A stretch of 64,000 bases of DNA from VRUE01 sp963708115. GTDB taxonomy: Bacteria; Actinomycetota; Thermoleophilia; Solirubrobacterales; 70-9. Location: NCBI GenBank assembly GCA_963708115.1, contig CAVPRX010000001.1, positions 434,001-498,000 of the forward strand, written 5' to 3'. Each line of letters starts with the position of its first letter. Position 1 is the stretch's first letter. Position numbers and translations under genes: made by a program. Below the pieces are notes generated by a model. The model was given only the letters and a program-made list of their open reading frames with translations, was not told the DNA's origin and made no database searches. This document shows positions 1 through 8,936 of this stretch, one piece after another.

Positions 1-1
1 C

Positions 2-457
2 GGGCGTCTCGCCGGGACCGCCGCGCTCGGTTTGTTTGCGTCGCTCTGGTTCCTCGCGATCGGGCTCGTCTTCGGCGCCCACATCGAGGGTGGCGTCCCG
101 GGAGCGCTGCTCGCGATCGCCCTGGTCACGGTGACCGCGATGGCGGTGGGCGGGATCGGCGCGGCGATCGCCCTGCGCACCGGCAGCGCCAGCGTCGTCC
201 AGGGCCTCTTCCCGCTGGTGCTCGTCGTGCTCTTCCTCTCTTCCGCCTTCTTCCCGGTCGAGCTGATGATCCAGCCGGCGCAGACGATCGCCGAATACAA
301 CCCCTTCAGCTTCATCGTCGAAGGAGTGCGCGAGCCGATCGTCTCCGGCATCGACGCCGGCGACACGGCGGAAGCCCTGCTCGCGATCGCCGGCATCGTC
401 GTCCTCGGCCTCGTGCTCAGCGCACGGGCGCTGCGCCACCGGTTGCGGGTCGGCTGA
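2..457 (+). CDS. ABC-2 type transporter permease, C-terminal part (5' end outside window)
   Basis: The reading frame is open from the window edge, so the gene starts upstream and only its last ~150 residues are seen. The TTG at base 32 is not a convincing start. The visible part has about four hydrophobic segments and the small-residue-rich pattern of ABC-2 exporter permeases (DrrB/NodJ type), including an FPVELM-type segment followed by a short loop and a last membrane helix with a basic tail. The stop overlaps the ATG of the next permease (TGATG), so the two are translationally coupled and probably form one heterodimeric exporter; the ATPase would lie upstream. The substrate cannot be told from sequence. 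Confidence 0.8.
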   Translation, partial: GRLAGTAALGLFASLWFLAIGLVFGAHIEGGVPGALLAIALVTVTAMAVGGIGAAIALRTGSASVVQGLFPLVLVVLFLSSAFFPVELMIQPAQTIAEYNPFSFIVEGVREPIVSGIDAGDTAEALLAIAGIVVLGLVLSARALRHRLRVG

Positions 458-1263
458 TGGAGGCGGCGGCGATCCCGGCGACGCAGGCGATCCCGGCCTG
501 GCGGACCAACCTGGCGACGATCGGCGCGCTGATGTCGCGGGCGAAGAACGAGCTGCTGCGCGTTCCCGGCGCGGCGATCCCGGGCGTGCTGGCGCCGACG
601 ATCTTCTTTCTCGGCCTCAACGGGGTGTTCGGTGCGCTGACCCAGCTGAATGGCTTCACGACCGGCTCCTACGAGAGCTTCATCGTCCCGATCAGCATGC
701 TGCAGGGGGCGGGCTTCACCGGCGCGGCGGCGGGGGTCAACCTCGCTCGCGACATCGAGCAGGGCTGGCTCGACCGCCTGCTCGTCTCCCCCGCCCCCCG
801 TTGGGTCCTGCTTGCCGGCACCGTGCTCGCCGCCAGCGCCCGCTCGCTGATCCCAGCCACCTTCGTGCTGACGATCGCGCTATTGCTCGGCGCCGGCTGG
901 CCGGGCATCGACGGCCTCCTCATCACCTACTTCATGGTCGCGGCGATGGCGGCCGTCGCCGCCTGCTGGGGCTCGATGCTTGCCCTGCACTTCAAGAGCC
1001 AGTCGGCGGCACCGCTGATGCAGGCCGGGATGATGGCGCTGATCCTGACCACGACCGCCTACGCGCCGCTCGCCCTCCTGCAGGGCTGGCTCGCCGACGT
1101 GGCCCGCATCAACCCCGTCACCCAGGTGGTTGAAGCGGCGCGGCAGGGCTTCGTCGGCAGCGTCACCTGGGCCGAAACCTGGCCGGGCCTGCTCGCCCTC
1201 GCGGGGCTCCTTGCCGTCCTGGGCGCGCTCGCCCTGCGCGAGATGCGCCGCACCGGCGCTTGA
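457..1263 (+). CDS. ABC-2 type transporter permease
   Basis: This 268-residue protein has a cytoplasmic N-terminus of about 40 residues, then six hydrophobic segments and a short basic C-terminus, the usual size and topology of an ABC-2 exporter permease. The segment DIEQGWLDRLLVSP resembles the conserved amphipathic coupling region of this family (E-x-G-T-L/W-x-x-L-L-x-S-P). It starts in an overlap with the upstream permease and ends directly before the ATG of the glycosidase gene, so all three are probably one transcript. It likely pairs with the upstream permease; exporters of this type move drugs, lipids or polysaccharides, and nothing here decides between them. Confidence 0.85.
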   Translation: MEAAAIPATQAIPAWRTNLATIGALMSRAKNELLRVPGAAIPGVLAPTIFFLGLNGVFGALTQLNGFTTGSYESFIVPISMLQGAGFTGAAAGVNLARDIEQGWLDRLLVSPAPRWVLLAGTVLAASARSLIPATFVLTIALLLGAGWPGIDGLLITYFMVAAMAAVAACWGSMLALHFKSQSAAPLMQAGMMALILTTTAYAPLALLQGWLADVARINPVTQVVEAARQGFVGSVTWAETWPGLLALAGLLAVLGALALREMRRTGA

Positions 1264-2493
1264 ATGACGGTCGATGGGCCGATTCCGGACAATATGCGTC
1301 CTGTTTTAGGCCCGTCGGCGGTGGAGATTGCGGAGAGGGTGTTGCGCCAGAACTGGCTTGAAGGGTCGCGGCAAGGCACGCCCTTCGCCTACACCCAGCC
1401 CAGCCCGGGGCGTTATCCGTGGCAGTGGTACTGGGACTCCTGCTTCGCGGCAATCGCCTGGCGGCGCTTCAAGCCCGCACGTGCTCGTGCCGAGCTGGAG
1501 AGCCTGCTGGCCGCGCAGCGAGAGGACGGCTTCATCGGCCACACGATCTTCTGGGACCGCCCCGTCTCGCTAGGCCGGTTGCCCTTCTACAACGTCGCCT
1601 CACGCAACTCGTTCCAGACCGGGACGATCCAGCCTCCGCTGCTCGCCTGGGCCTGGCGCGTCGCCGTCGGGGACCCAGCCACACAACCCGGGATCGTCGC
1701 CCAGGCCGAGTGGCTGGCGCGCCACCGCGACCTCGACGGCGACGGGCTGCTCTGGATCGTGCAGCCCGACGAGTCGGGGCTCGACGCCTCGCCCAAGTTC
1801 GAACCGGTCTGGGGCCGGCGGGCGAACGGACGGATCGGCTTCCCCCTGCTCGTGCGGCGCAACCGGCAGCTCGGTTTCGACGCCCGCCGGATCCGCGACC
1901 GCGGCGGTCCGGTGCTCTGCGAGACCGTGGTCAACACGCTCTGGTCGCTCTCGCTGCAGGCGCTGGGCCGCCCCTCGGCAACCCCGGCGCTGGTCGATCG
2001 GCTCTGGGACGAGTGCCGCGGCCTCTTCCTCGATGAGGCGCAGCCGGGCGGCACCCGGCCGCGCGTCCTCACCTGGGCCGCGCTCGCCCCGCTCGCCCTG
2101 CCCGACCTGCCCGAGGAGATCGGCCGCAGGCTGGTCGAGGAGCACCTGCTCAGCGACCGCGAGTTCCTCACCGCGGTCGCACCGCCGTCGGTCGCCGTTG
2201 GCGAGGCGAGCTACGAACCGGATGGCGGCCACGGCCCGATCCGCCGCTACTGGCGCGGGCCGACCTGGATCAACGCCGCCTGGCTCTGCTGGATCGGCCT
2301 GCGGCGCCTCGGCTACCACCGAGAGGCGGAGCGGATGGCAAACGGCCTGATCGGCGCGGTCGAGCGAGAGGGCCTGCACGAGTACTACGACCCTCGCACG
2401 GGAAAGGGGCTGGGCGCAACGGACTTCGCCTGGTCGGCGCTGATCGCCGAGCTGGCCGATCCTGACCCGAAGGCCACGAGCAGCTATTTGTAG
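1264..2493 (+). CDS. GH63/MGH-type (alpha/alpha)6 glycoside hydrolase
   Basis: The 409-residue protein matches the mannosyl/glucosylglycerate hydrolase-like branch of the (alpha/alpha)6-barrel glycosidases. Visible family blocks are PWQWYWDSCFAAIAW (about residue 55), EDGFIGHTIFWDRP (~95), DLDGDGLLWIVQPDESGLDASPKFEPVWG (~155-183, split here only for reading: the key residues are D-x-D-x-D-G and the acidic DESG), RYWRGPTWI (~330) and HEYYDPRTGKG near the end. These enzymes hydrolyse alpha-glycosides such as glucosylglycerate or trehalose-like solutes in the cytoplasm; no signal peptide is seen. The ATG follows the upstream TGA with no gap. Its last 10 bases overlap the convergent infA gene. 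The substrate is inferred only at family level. Confidence 0.75.
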   Translation: MTVDGPIPDNMRPVLGPSAVEIAERVLRQNWLEGSRQGTPFAYTQPSPGRYPWQWYWDSCFAAIAWRRFKPARARAELESLLAAQREDGFIGHTIFWDRPVSLGRLPFYNVASRNSFQTGTIQPPLLAWAWRVAVGDPATQPGIVAQAEWLARHRDLDGDGLLWIVQPDESGLDASPKFEPVWGRRANGRIGFPLLVRRNRQLGFDARRIRDRGGPVLCETVVNTLWSLSLQALGRPSATPALVDRLWDECRGLFLDEAQPGGTRPRVLTWAALAPLALPDLPEEIGRRLVEEHLLSDREFLTAVAPPSVAVGEASYEPDGGHGPIRRYWRGPTWINAAWLCWIGLRRLGYHREAERMANGLIGAVEREGLHEYYDPRTGKGLGATDFAWSALIAELADPDPKATSSYL

Positions 2494-2702
2494 CGGTAGG
2501 TGATGCGACCTCTATCGAGGTCGTAGGGGGAAAGCTCGATCTTGACCCGATCGCCGGGGAGGATGCGGATGTAGTGGCGGCGCATCTTGCCCGAGATGTG
2601 GCCGAGGACCTCGTGGTCGTTGTCGAGTTTGACCCGGAACATCGTGTTGGGGAGGGCCTCGGTGATCTCGCCCTCCATCTCGATCTTCTCCTCTTTGCCC
2701 AT
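2484..2702 (-). CDS. infA: Translation initiation factor IF-1
   Basis: The 72-residue product is a full-length IF-1: a single OB-fold with the family's hallmark stretches EGEITEALPNTMFRVKLDN, GHISGKMRRHYIRILPGD and KIELSPYDL, ending in RGRITYRYK. It binds the A site of the 30S subunit during initiation and helps IF-2 and IF-3. In many actinobacteria infA sits beside rpmJ/rpsM in the ribosomal protein cluster; here it stands alone, after the cca-like gene on the same strand (27 bp gap) and tail to tail with the glycosidase, which it overlaps by 10 bp. The identification is certain from sequence. Confidence 0.97.
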   Translation of the reverse strand: MGKEEKIEMEGEITEALPNTMFRVKLDNDHEVLGHISGKMRRHYIRILPGDRVKIELSPYDLDRGRITYRYK

Positions 2703-2729
2703 GCGGCGAGCAGCGTACCTGACGGCTGC

Positions 2730-4154
2730 TCAACCGCGCACCCGGCGGGCACGGTCGAGTGCGTCCTCGCGCGTGCTCACCTCACCCGCGTACTGGGCTG
2801 CCTCGATCTCAGCCAGCAGGTCGCCGAGCTCGGGTCCCGGCGCAATGCCCAGCTCGGCGGCCAGCTCGTCGCCACGCAGGAGCGGCTCGGGCGGGCCCTG
2901 GCGATGCCAGTCGAGCGCCGCCGCGAGCATCTGCCGGGCCAGGGAAAGATGGGCCTCGATCGCCTCCTCGGTGGCAAAGGGGCCGCTGCCCCGGGCGGAG
3001 AGCCGGTCGGCGACGGTGAGCAGGGTGACGTCGGCGCCAACGGGCTCGGTCGCCCGCAGGTACTCGTGGACGCGCCGCGGCGGCAGCGGCGCCTCGTGGA
3101 CGAGAAAGCCGAGGCGCAGATGATGCAGCGTCAGCCCCTGCAGGTGGCGGGTGAGCCGGCTGCTGGCCCGCAGCCGGCTGCAGATCCCGGCGACGATCCC
3201 GACCCCGACGCTGTCGTGGCCGATGAAGGTCACGTAGCCGTCGCGCTCGCCCCTGGTCGCCGGCTTGCCGATGTCGTGCAGGAGGGCACCGAAGCGCAGC
3301 GCGGTGCCGCGGCTCATCTCGTCGGCGAGCGGCTCGTCGAGCAGGGCGCGGGTTTCGGCGGCCCGCTCGCCGGCGAACCGCTCCAGGTCGGACTCGACTT
3401 CGAGCGTCTGCTCGAGCACGGCCATCGTGTGGCCGTGAACGTCGAGATGATGGTTGGGCCCCTGTTCGACCCCGCGCAACGCCTCCAGCTCGGGCAGGAC
3501 GAAGGGCGTGAGGCCGAGCTCGTCGAGCAGCGCCACGCCACGCAGGGGATCGGGGCCGCCGATCAACCGCCGCAGCTCGGCCAGCTGACGCTCGCCGGCC
3601 GGCTCGGCGGCAAGGCGGGCCGCAGAGCGGGCCAGGGCGACCGTGCCGGGGTCCACCGTCAGCCCGAGGTCGGCGGCGAGGCGGGCCGCGCGCAAGAGGC
3701 GCAGCGGATCGGCGCGAAAGCTGTCCTCGGCGACGGCGCGCAACTGGCGTCGCTCCAGATCGTCGAGGCCGCCGAGCGGATCGATCGGATCTCCTCCGGC
3801 AAGCGGCACGGCGACGGCCCCGAGGGTGAAGTCGCGCGCCGCCAGGTCCGCCTCGATCGTCTCGCCGCGCAGCGCCGTGGCGTCGACCTGCCAGCTGCCG
3901 TCGCGGGCGACGGCCCGCCAGGTCGCGAACTCGGCCGAGAGCTCGAACGCGTGGCCGTCCCCCTCGCGCGCGATTGCCTTCGCCGCCCGCTCGGGATCGC
4001 CGGCGAGAGCGAGGTCGAGGTCGGTTACCTCACGGCACAAAGCCGCGTCGCGCACGGCGCCACCGGCGATCCAGACCGCTGCGCCCTCCTCCTCCAACGC
4101 ACGCCGGGCCAGATCGACGAGCGGCGCGGCATCGAGATTTCCAGAGAGGCTCAA
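2730..4154 (-). CDS. cca: CCA tRNA nucleotidyltransferase / poly(A) polymerase family protein with HD domain
   Basis: This 474-residue class II nucleotidyltransferase has the Pol-beta head (IAGGAVRDAALCREVTDLDLAL: the GGxVRD loop and catalytic DLDLA), the RDFTLGAVAV motif, the PLGGLDDL and DPLRLLRAARLAADL motifs of the neck, and a C-terminal HD domain (LLHDIGKPAT, later GHDSVGVGI). These enzymes add or repair the tRNA 3' CCA end; in some lineages paralogs make poly(A), and the two cannot be separated here. I place the start at a TTG whose bases overlap the alr stop (TTGA); the much longer upstream open frame is only the antisense-free shadow of alr. It follows alr in the same operon. Confidence 0.85.
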   Translation of the reverse strand: MSLSGNLDAAPLVDLARRALEEEGAAVWIAGGAVRDAALCREVTDLDLALAGDPERAAKAIAREGDGHAFELSAEFATWRAVARDGSWQVDATALRGETIEADLAARDFTLGAVAVPLAGGDPIDPLGGLDDLERRQLRAVAEDSFRADPLRLLRAARLAADLGLTVDPGTVALARSAARLAAEPAGERQLAELRRLIGGPDPLRGVALLDELGLTPFVLPELEALRGVEQGPNHHLDVHGHTMAVLEQTLEVESDLERFAGERAAETRALLDEPLADEMSRGTALRFGALLHDIGKPATRGERDGYVTFIGHDSVGVGIVAGICSRLRASSRLTRHLQGLTLHHLRLGFLVHEAPLPPRRVHEYLRATEPVGADVTLLTVADRLSARGSGPFATEEAIEAHLSLARQMLAAALDWHRQGPPEPLLRGDELAAELGIAPGPELGDLLAEIEAAQYAGEVSTREDALDRARRVRG

Positions 4155-5257
4155 GCCCCCACCCTGGGGACGCGGGCTGAGATCCCGCAAGTGATCTCGT
4201 AGTTGATCGTGCCCAGTCGCCTGGCCAGATCCTCGGCGAGGATCGTCTCCCCGTTCTGCGAGCCGATCAGCACAGCCTCGTCGCCGGCCTCGACATCGGC
4301 GCCGGGGCCGAGGTCGACGGTCACGTTGTCCATCGAGACCGTGCCGACCAGGGGATAGCGGCGGCCGCCGATCAACACCTCGGCGTTGTTGGAGAGGCCG
4401 CGGCGAACGCCGTCGCCATAGCCAAGTGGGAGTACGCCGACAAAGGTGTCCCGCTCGGCCCGCCAGGTCTGTCCGTAGCCGGCAGTGGCGCCAACTGCGA
4501 AGGGCTTGACGTCGGCCACGTATGAGTGCAGGGAGAGCGCCGGCTGCAGTCCCCGCTCGGCCGGGTCGCCCTGAAAGGGATCGAGCCCGTAGACAGCCAC
4601 GCCGCAGCGCGCCATGTCGAAGTGTGCGCGGCGCTCGCGGAAGACCGCGGCGCTGTTGGCGGCGTGGACGACGATCGCCGGGAACTCGCTCTTGGCAGCA
4701 GCAGCCAGCGGTGCGAAGCGGTCGAGCTGCTCCGCGAAGAAGCCCGACTCCGGTTCGTCGGCCGTGGCGAAGTGGGTCCAGACGCCGGCCGGCTCCAGGT
4801 CGGCGCTCCCGGCGCAAGCACGGAGAAGATCGAGCACCGCTTCGGGATCGGGGGTGCCGAGCCGGCCCATGCCGCTGTCGTGCTTGACGTGCACGCGGGC
4901 CGGGCGGCCGTGGGCGCGAGCGCGTGACACGACGAGGTCGAGGAAGCCGCGGCGCCAGACCGCCACCTCGGATCCCGCCTCGAGCGCCGTGTCGAGCTCC
5001 TCGGGCGCCAGGGCACCCATCGTCATGAGGGGAACGTGGGCAAGGCGCCGACCGAGGCGCTCGGCCTCACCGGCGGTCGCCACCGCCAACCGCGTCGCAC
5101 CACCGGCCAAGGCCGCCTCGGCGCAAGCCTCGTCGCCATGCCCGTAGCCGTCGGCCTTGACCACGGCGCAGAGCTCCGCCTGCCCCAGCTCGGCCTTCAG
5201 CCGGGCGCAGTTCTGCCGCACCGCGCCGAGGTCGATCCGGGCGACCGCCCGCGCCAT
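4151..5257 (-). CDS. alr: Alanine racemase
   Basis: The 368-residue product converts L- to D-alanine for peptidoglycan. The PLP-binding lysine lies in AVVKADGYGHG (K34) and the second catalytic base in AGYGQTW (Y261); the C-terminal beta domain carries LPLGYGDGVRRGLSN and VGTVSMDNVTVDLG, all diagnostic of the family. Length is normal. It starts 2 bp after the CBS-protein stop and overlaps the downstream cca gene by TTGA, so it is inside a tight minus-strand operon with NAD(P)HX repair and CBS genes. Linkage of alr with the NAD(P)HX epimerase/dehydratase gene is common in actinobacteria. Confidence 0.96.
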   Translation of the reverse strand: MARAVARIDLGAVRQNCARLKAELGQAELCAVVKADGYGHGDEACAEAALAGGATRLAVATAGEAERLGRRLAHVPLMTMGALAPEELDTALEAGSEVAVWRRGFLDLVVSRARAHGRPARVHVKHDSGMGRLGTPDPEAVLDLLRACAGSADLEPAGVWTHFATADEPESGFFAEQLDRFAPLAAAAKSEFPAIVVHAANSAAVFRERRAHFDMARCGVAVYGLDPFQGDPAERGLQPALSLHSYVADVKPFAVGATAGYGQTWRAERDTFVGVLPLGYGDGVRRGLSNNAEVLIGGRRYPLVGTVSMDNVTVDLGPGADVEAGDEAVLIGSQNGETILAEDLARRLGTINYEITCGISARVPRVGA

Positions 5258-5259
5258 GC

Positions 5260-5721
5260 TCAGTTCTCGACGAGCGCGGCTAGCGCGTCGGCCCGCGTGA
5301 CCATCCCGACAAAGCGACCCTCGTCGTCGACCACGGGAAGGTGGTTGTGATGCTCGTCGGCGATCCTCCGGGCCACGGTCTCGGCGCTGGCATAGTCGTT
5401 GACGACGACCGGATCGGCGGTCATCAGCTCCGAGACCTTGGTCGCGAACGCCTTGTCGAGGCGCTTCTCGAAGCCCTTCATCGAGCCGACGAAGACGATG
5501 CCTCCCATGATGTTGAGGTAGTGCGGCAGGTGGAGGTCGGACTCCTCTTCGCTGAGGATCAGGTCGGACTCGCTGACGATCCCGACGACCTTGCCCTCCT
5601 CGTCGACGACCGGGATCGCCCCCTTGTCGGTCTTGGCCAGTAACTCGATCGCGTTGCGGGCGTCGGCATCGGGAGAAACGCTCGGCACTGAGCTGTCCAT
5701 GATCTCGGCGGCGGTCTTCAT
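5260..5721 (-). CDS. CBS-domain pair protein
   Basis: The 153-residue protein is made of two CBS domains and little else: residues ~5-60 (AAEIMDSSVPSVSPDADA ... GAIPVVDEEGKVVGIVSESDL) and ~95-150 (VSELMTADPVVVNDYAS ... HLPVVDDEGRFVGMVTRADAL). Such stand-alone CBS pairs bind adenosine nucleotides and act as energy or ligand sensors, but no partner is fused here. I choose the ATG at 5721 (MKTAAEIMDSS) because the longer frame adds 18 residues of non-CBS sequence that overlap the upstream gene. It lies 10 bp after the NAD(P)HX gene and 2 bp before alr. The actual ligand and target are unknown. Confidence 0.85.
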   Translation of the reverse strand: MKTAAEIMDSSVPSVSPDADARNAIELLAKTDKGAIPVVDEEGKVVGIVSESDLILSEEESDLHLPHYLNIMGGIVFVGSMKGFEKRLDKAFATKVSELMTADPVVVNDYASAETVARRIADEHHNHLPVVDDEGRFVGMVTRADALAALVEN

Positions 5722-5731
5722 CCCGGCGAGA

Positions 5732-7264
5732 TTATTCGACCGAGGAGTCGGATGACCGACTCGGACGCATTCCAAGCGGGATCGAGTCGATCACGTCGGT
5801 GGCGATCACCGACTCGGCGGCGCCGATGCGGAGGGCGGCCTCACGACCGGCGCGGGCGTGGGTGAGAACCGCCGCGCAGGCGGCGGCGAAGGGCTCGAGG
5901 CCGCGCGCCAGCATCGCCGCGGCGATGCCGGAGAGGACGTCCCCCGTGCCCGCGGTGGCCAGCGCGGGCGCCGCAAGCACGTTGACGGCGACGTGCTCGC
6001 CGTCGGTGACGATCGTGTCGTCGCCCTTCAGCACCACCACCGCTCCGGCCTGCCGCGCCGCTTCCCGAGCCGCTTCGAGGCGACGCTCAGAGATCTCCTC
6101 CGATGAGCGGCCGAGCAACCGGCCCAACTCGCCCGCGTGCGGAGTGAGCAGGGTCGGTGCGCCTCGAGCCGCGATCCTGCCCAGCTCACCGGCGAAAGCG
6201 TTGAGGCCGTCGGCGTCGAGCACCAGCGGCGCCTCGATCGCCCCCAGCACCTCCCGGGCGAGCTCGACCGAGCCGGGATCGCGACCCAGGCCGGGGCCGA
6301 GGACACCGGCGGCGGCACGCTCGAAAGCATGCAGCAACGGCTTGGCGGACGCCGGCGCGAGGCAACCGTCGCCGCCGGGACAGCCGACCGACATCACCTC
6401 TGGCTGCCCCTGCTCGAAAATCGGCTCGAGGTCTGCCGGGACCGCCACCGTCGCGTAGCCCGCACCGGCCCGGATCGCCGCCAGGGAAGACATCTGCACG
6501 GCGCCGGTGAGCCCGCGCGAGCCGCCCGCGATCGTCACCTGCCCGGAGCTGAACTTGGTCGAGCCCGCTCCCCGCCGCGGCGCCAGCTCGAGCACCGAGG
6601 GTCGGATCGTTCCGGCAGCCGGCCGAACGGGTGCGCCCGGTGGGATCCCGATCGGCGCCACGCGCAGCTCGCCGCTGTGCCACTTGCCGGGGGCGACGCG
6701 GTGGCCGAGCTTGGCGGCGTGGAAGCTGACAGTCAGGTCCGCCATGACGGCCGCCCCCGCCACCTCGCCGCTGGAAGCGTCGACGCCAGAGGCGATGTCG
6801 CAGGCGATGACGGGCGCACCACAGGCATCGATAGCTGCGATCGCCGACAGGGCCGGCTCGCGCGGCTCGCCGGCGAAGCCGGTGCCGAAGATTGCGTCGA
6901 CGATCGCGTCGGAGCCCGCCAGTCGCGCAGCGAGATCGCCGTCCTCATGCTCGGCGGGAAAGCGCTCCAGGTTGGCGGCTGCATCCCCGCTCAGCTCGTC
7001 CGCCGGCCAAAGCAGCAGCGCCTCGACCTCGAAGCCGGCCTCGCGCAGGTATCTGGCGGCAACCAGGCCGTCACCCGCGTTGTTGCCCTTGCCGCAGACG
7101 ACCCGCACCGGCCCGTCCGGCGCCGACTCGCCGACAGCCTCGGCAACCGCCCGTCCCGCCGCCTCCATCAACTCCAGCGACGGCACTCCCTGATCCTCGA
7201 TCGCCCAGCGATCGACGGCACGCATGCCGTCGGCGTCGTAGAGGGGGTCGAGCCAGGACTCCAC
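5732..7264 (-). CDS. nnr: Bifunctional NAD(P)H-hydrate epimerase / ADP-dependent NAD(P)H-hydrate dehydratase
   Basis: The 510-residue protein fuses both NAD(P)HX repair activities. The N-terminal YjeF domain (about 1-215) has VVCGKGNNAGDGLVAARYL and the IVDAIFGTGFAGEPREP loop; the C-terminal ribokinase-like carbohydrate-kinase domain (about 225-500) has VTIAGGSRGLTGAVQMSSLAAIRAGAGY (key GGSxGxxGA), TPHAGELGRL and the ADP site AGTGDVLSGIAAAMLARG. It epimerises and dehydrates NADHX/NADPHX formed by damage to nicotinamide cofactors. Length and domain order match the E. coli type. It leads a minus-strand operon with a CBS protein, alr and cca, and is preceded by an AT-rich dyad. Confidence 0.93.
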   Translation of the reverse strand: MESWLDPLYDADGMRAVDRWAIEDQGVPSLELMEAAGRAVAEAVGESAPDGPVRVVCGKGNNAGDGLVAARYLREAGFEVEALLLWPADELSGDAAANLERFPAEHEDGDLAARLAGSDAIVDAIFGTGFAGEPREPALSAIAAIDACGAPVIACDIASGVDASSGEVAGAAVMADLTVSFHAAKLGHRVAPGKWHSGELRVAPIGIPPGAPVRPAAGTIRPSVLELAPRRGAGSTKFSSGQVTIAGGSRGLTGAVQMSSLAAIRAGAGYATVAVPADLEPIFEQGQPEVMSVGCPGGDGCLAPASAKPLLHAFERAAAGVLGPGLGRDPGSVELAREVLGAIEAPLVLDADGLNAFAGELGRIAARGAPTLLTPHAGELGRLLGRSSEEISERRLEAAREAARQAGAVVVLKGDDTIVTDGEHVAVNVLAAPALATAGTGDVLSGIAAAMLARGLEPFAAACAAVLTHARAGREAALRIGAAESVIATDVIDSIPLGMRPSRSSDSSVE

Positions 7265-7311
7265 GACGCTCAGCCTATCTAGGCTGAAGAAATCCCTGCA
7301 AAACAGCTAAA

Positions 7312-7338
7312 TGACGTTTTGATATTTACAAAACATCA
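7312..7338. promoter_or_regulatory. AT-rich inverted repeat between the DUF3352 gene and nnr
   Basis: Arms TGACGTTTTG and CAAAACATCA are complementary at 9 of 10 positions, separated by the 7-nt spacer ATATTTA. The AT-rich block stands out in this GC-rich window. It lies just upstream of nnr on the minus strand and 16 bp after the stop of the preceding gene. It is not followed by a T-run on that strand, so an operator or promoter element of the nnr operon is more likely than a terminator. Confidence 0.4.
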
Positions 7339-7354
7339 TTGGCTCGGCCGAGCG

Positions 7355-8911
7355 TTACTTCAAGCCGATGATCAGCTTCGCCGTCGCCAGTTCGTCCTGG
7401 CTGGCCGAGCCGAGGGCGAGGAAGCGGATGCTCTTCAGGTACTTCTTCGCTTCTTCGAAGCCTTCCTCCGAGCTGGGGATCAGCGCGTCGGCGAGGCTGA
7501 GGGCGGCCGGGCCGGCGGCGAAGCCGGCGATCGGCGTGTCGCCGAGCGAGGCGACGGCGTCGTTGTAGGCGGGGTCTTCGGAGAGCGTCTTGCCCTTGCC
7601 CTTTTCGGCGAGCAGGCCTTCGAGCGTCGCCGGCACCCCGTAGCCGATCGCGAGCCGCCCTTCCTTGGCGGCGACGACGAGTGGCTTGTCGCCGAGCTCG
7701 TCGCTGTGGACGGAGAAGCCGGCGTACTTGCCGCCGAGGACGCTGACGCCTTCGACGTGGGCACTGCGCAGCAGGGTGACAATGCTGGAGACGGTGTCGG
7801 TCGCGTTCGAGCCCTTGGTGCTCAGCACGAGAGCGCCGCCGAGGCTGCTCTCGCTGTTCCCGGTCGCGAAGACTCCGGCGTCCTGCACGGAGTCGGCAAA
7901 ACCTTCCAGGTCGATGCCGAGCTGCTTCAGGCCCTTCTTCAGCTGATTCGGCGGGATCGTGTCTGGAATGCCCTGCTTGTCGAGGCTGTCGATCGCTTCG
8001 TTCAGCTGCTTGCCGAAGCCGGAGACGGCGATGCCCGCGAAGGCGTCGCCCGGCAGTTCGCCGAGCAGAGACGACGCGTCCCCGGTCGGCGCTTCCTGGC
8101 CGGCCAGGTCGCTGCTGAATTCGACCGCGACCTGGTCGGAGCCCGGCACGACGCTGGCAACCGCCGTCGCTTCGCTGGGGTCGATACCGGCGTTCTGCAG
8201 GATCTGGCGCGCGGTCGGGTCGATCTGCCCGCCGGACTGGTCGATCAGCTTGCCGACGTCGACGTAGACGTCGGCGAGGCTGCCGTCGGAGGCGGCTGAG
8301 ATCGCCTTGGCGAAGGTGTCTTCGCCGGCCAGCGATTCGCCGTTCGAAGCGTCGACCACTTCCGTGAAGACCTTTTCCCCTTCGGCGATGACGAGAAAGT
8401 CGCCGACGACGCCGATCGCATCCCCTTCCGAGCCCCCGACCTCGAAGTCGACCCCTTCATAGGAGGCGGCCTCGTACGGATCTTTGCTGATCCTGACCTG
8501 GGTGTCGATGAATGCCTGCGTCGCGTCCGTATCGGTCGACTCGACGATCGCCCCGGTCCCGCTGAATTCGTTGCCCTCTCCGAGCTGCTCGAAGAAGACA
8601 CCCGCGCGCTCGCCCAACCAGGGTTCGATTTCCTTGGCGAAGTCGACCGGTTCGCCGTCCTCGCGCGCCGAGCTTTCGAGTTTTTCGACGACGTACTCGC
8701 CGAGGTTGTCGATTCCGGCGACCTGCTCGGCGATCGCTTCGGTGTTCGACTTCAGCTCGCCTTCGGGCTGCAGCGTGCCTTCGACGAAGACGGGGGCACC
8801 GGGGGGCGCGAGCTCGGCCACCTGGGAGCCCGTGGAGCTGCTGCCGCAACCGGCGACAAGGACGACCAGGGCGGCCAGTGCGAGCGCCGCAAAGAGAAAA
8901 CGAGGCTTCAT
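7355..8911 (-). CDS. DUF3352-family secreted lipoprotein
   Basis: The 518-residue product begins with a basic residue, a hydrophobic stretch and a lipobox ending LVAGC, followed by a Ser-rich linker, so it should be a lipid-anchored exported protein. The mature part starts AELAPPGAPVFVEGTLQPEG and contains repeated beta-rich segments typical of DUF3352, a family of unknown function found in actinobacteria and cyanobacteria. I choose ATG 8911; the open frame continues upstream into glmS sequence and is not credible. It follows glmS on the same strand with a 25 bp gap. No enzymatic motif is visible. Confidence 0.8.
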   Translation of the reverse strand: MKPRFLFAALALAALVVLVAGCGSSSTGSQVAELAPPGAPVFVEGTLQPEGELKSNTEAIAEQVAGIDNLGEYVVEKLESSAREDGEPVDFAKEIEPWLGERAGVFFEQLGEGNEFSGTGAIVESTDTDATQAFIDTQVRISKDPYEAASYEGVDFEVGGSEGDAIGVVGDFLVIAEGEKVFTEVVDASNGESLAGEDTFAKAISAASDGSLADVYVDVGKLIDQSGGQIDPTARQILQNAGIDPSEATAVASVVPGSDQVAVEFSSDLAGQEAPTGDASSLLGELPGDAFAGIAVSGFGKQLNEAIDSLDKQGIPDTIPPNQLKKGLKQLGIDLEGFADSVQDAGVFATGNSESSLGGALVLSTKGSNATDTVSSIVTLLRSAHVEGVSVLGGKYAGFSVHSDELGDKPLVVAAKEGRLAIGYGVPATLEGLLAEKGKGKTLSEDPAYNDAVASLGDTPIAGFAAGPAALSLADALIPSSEEGFEEAKKYLKSIRFLALGSASQDELATAKLIIGLK

Positions 8912-8936
8912 GCGGCCCGGCATCCTACATACGCCG

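Noticed and set aside
2574..4202. Long plus-strand frame opposite cca
   Set aside because: It shows no domain pattern and is the high-GC antisense shadow of a well-supported gene; many similar frames in the window were dropped for the same reason.
2730..4817. A 695-residue open frame on the minus strand as one gene
   Set aside because: Its first ~220 codons are an out-of-frame reading of alr; real protein sequence begins at the TTG overlapping the alr stop.
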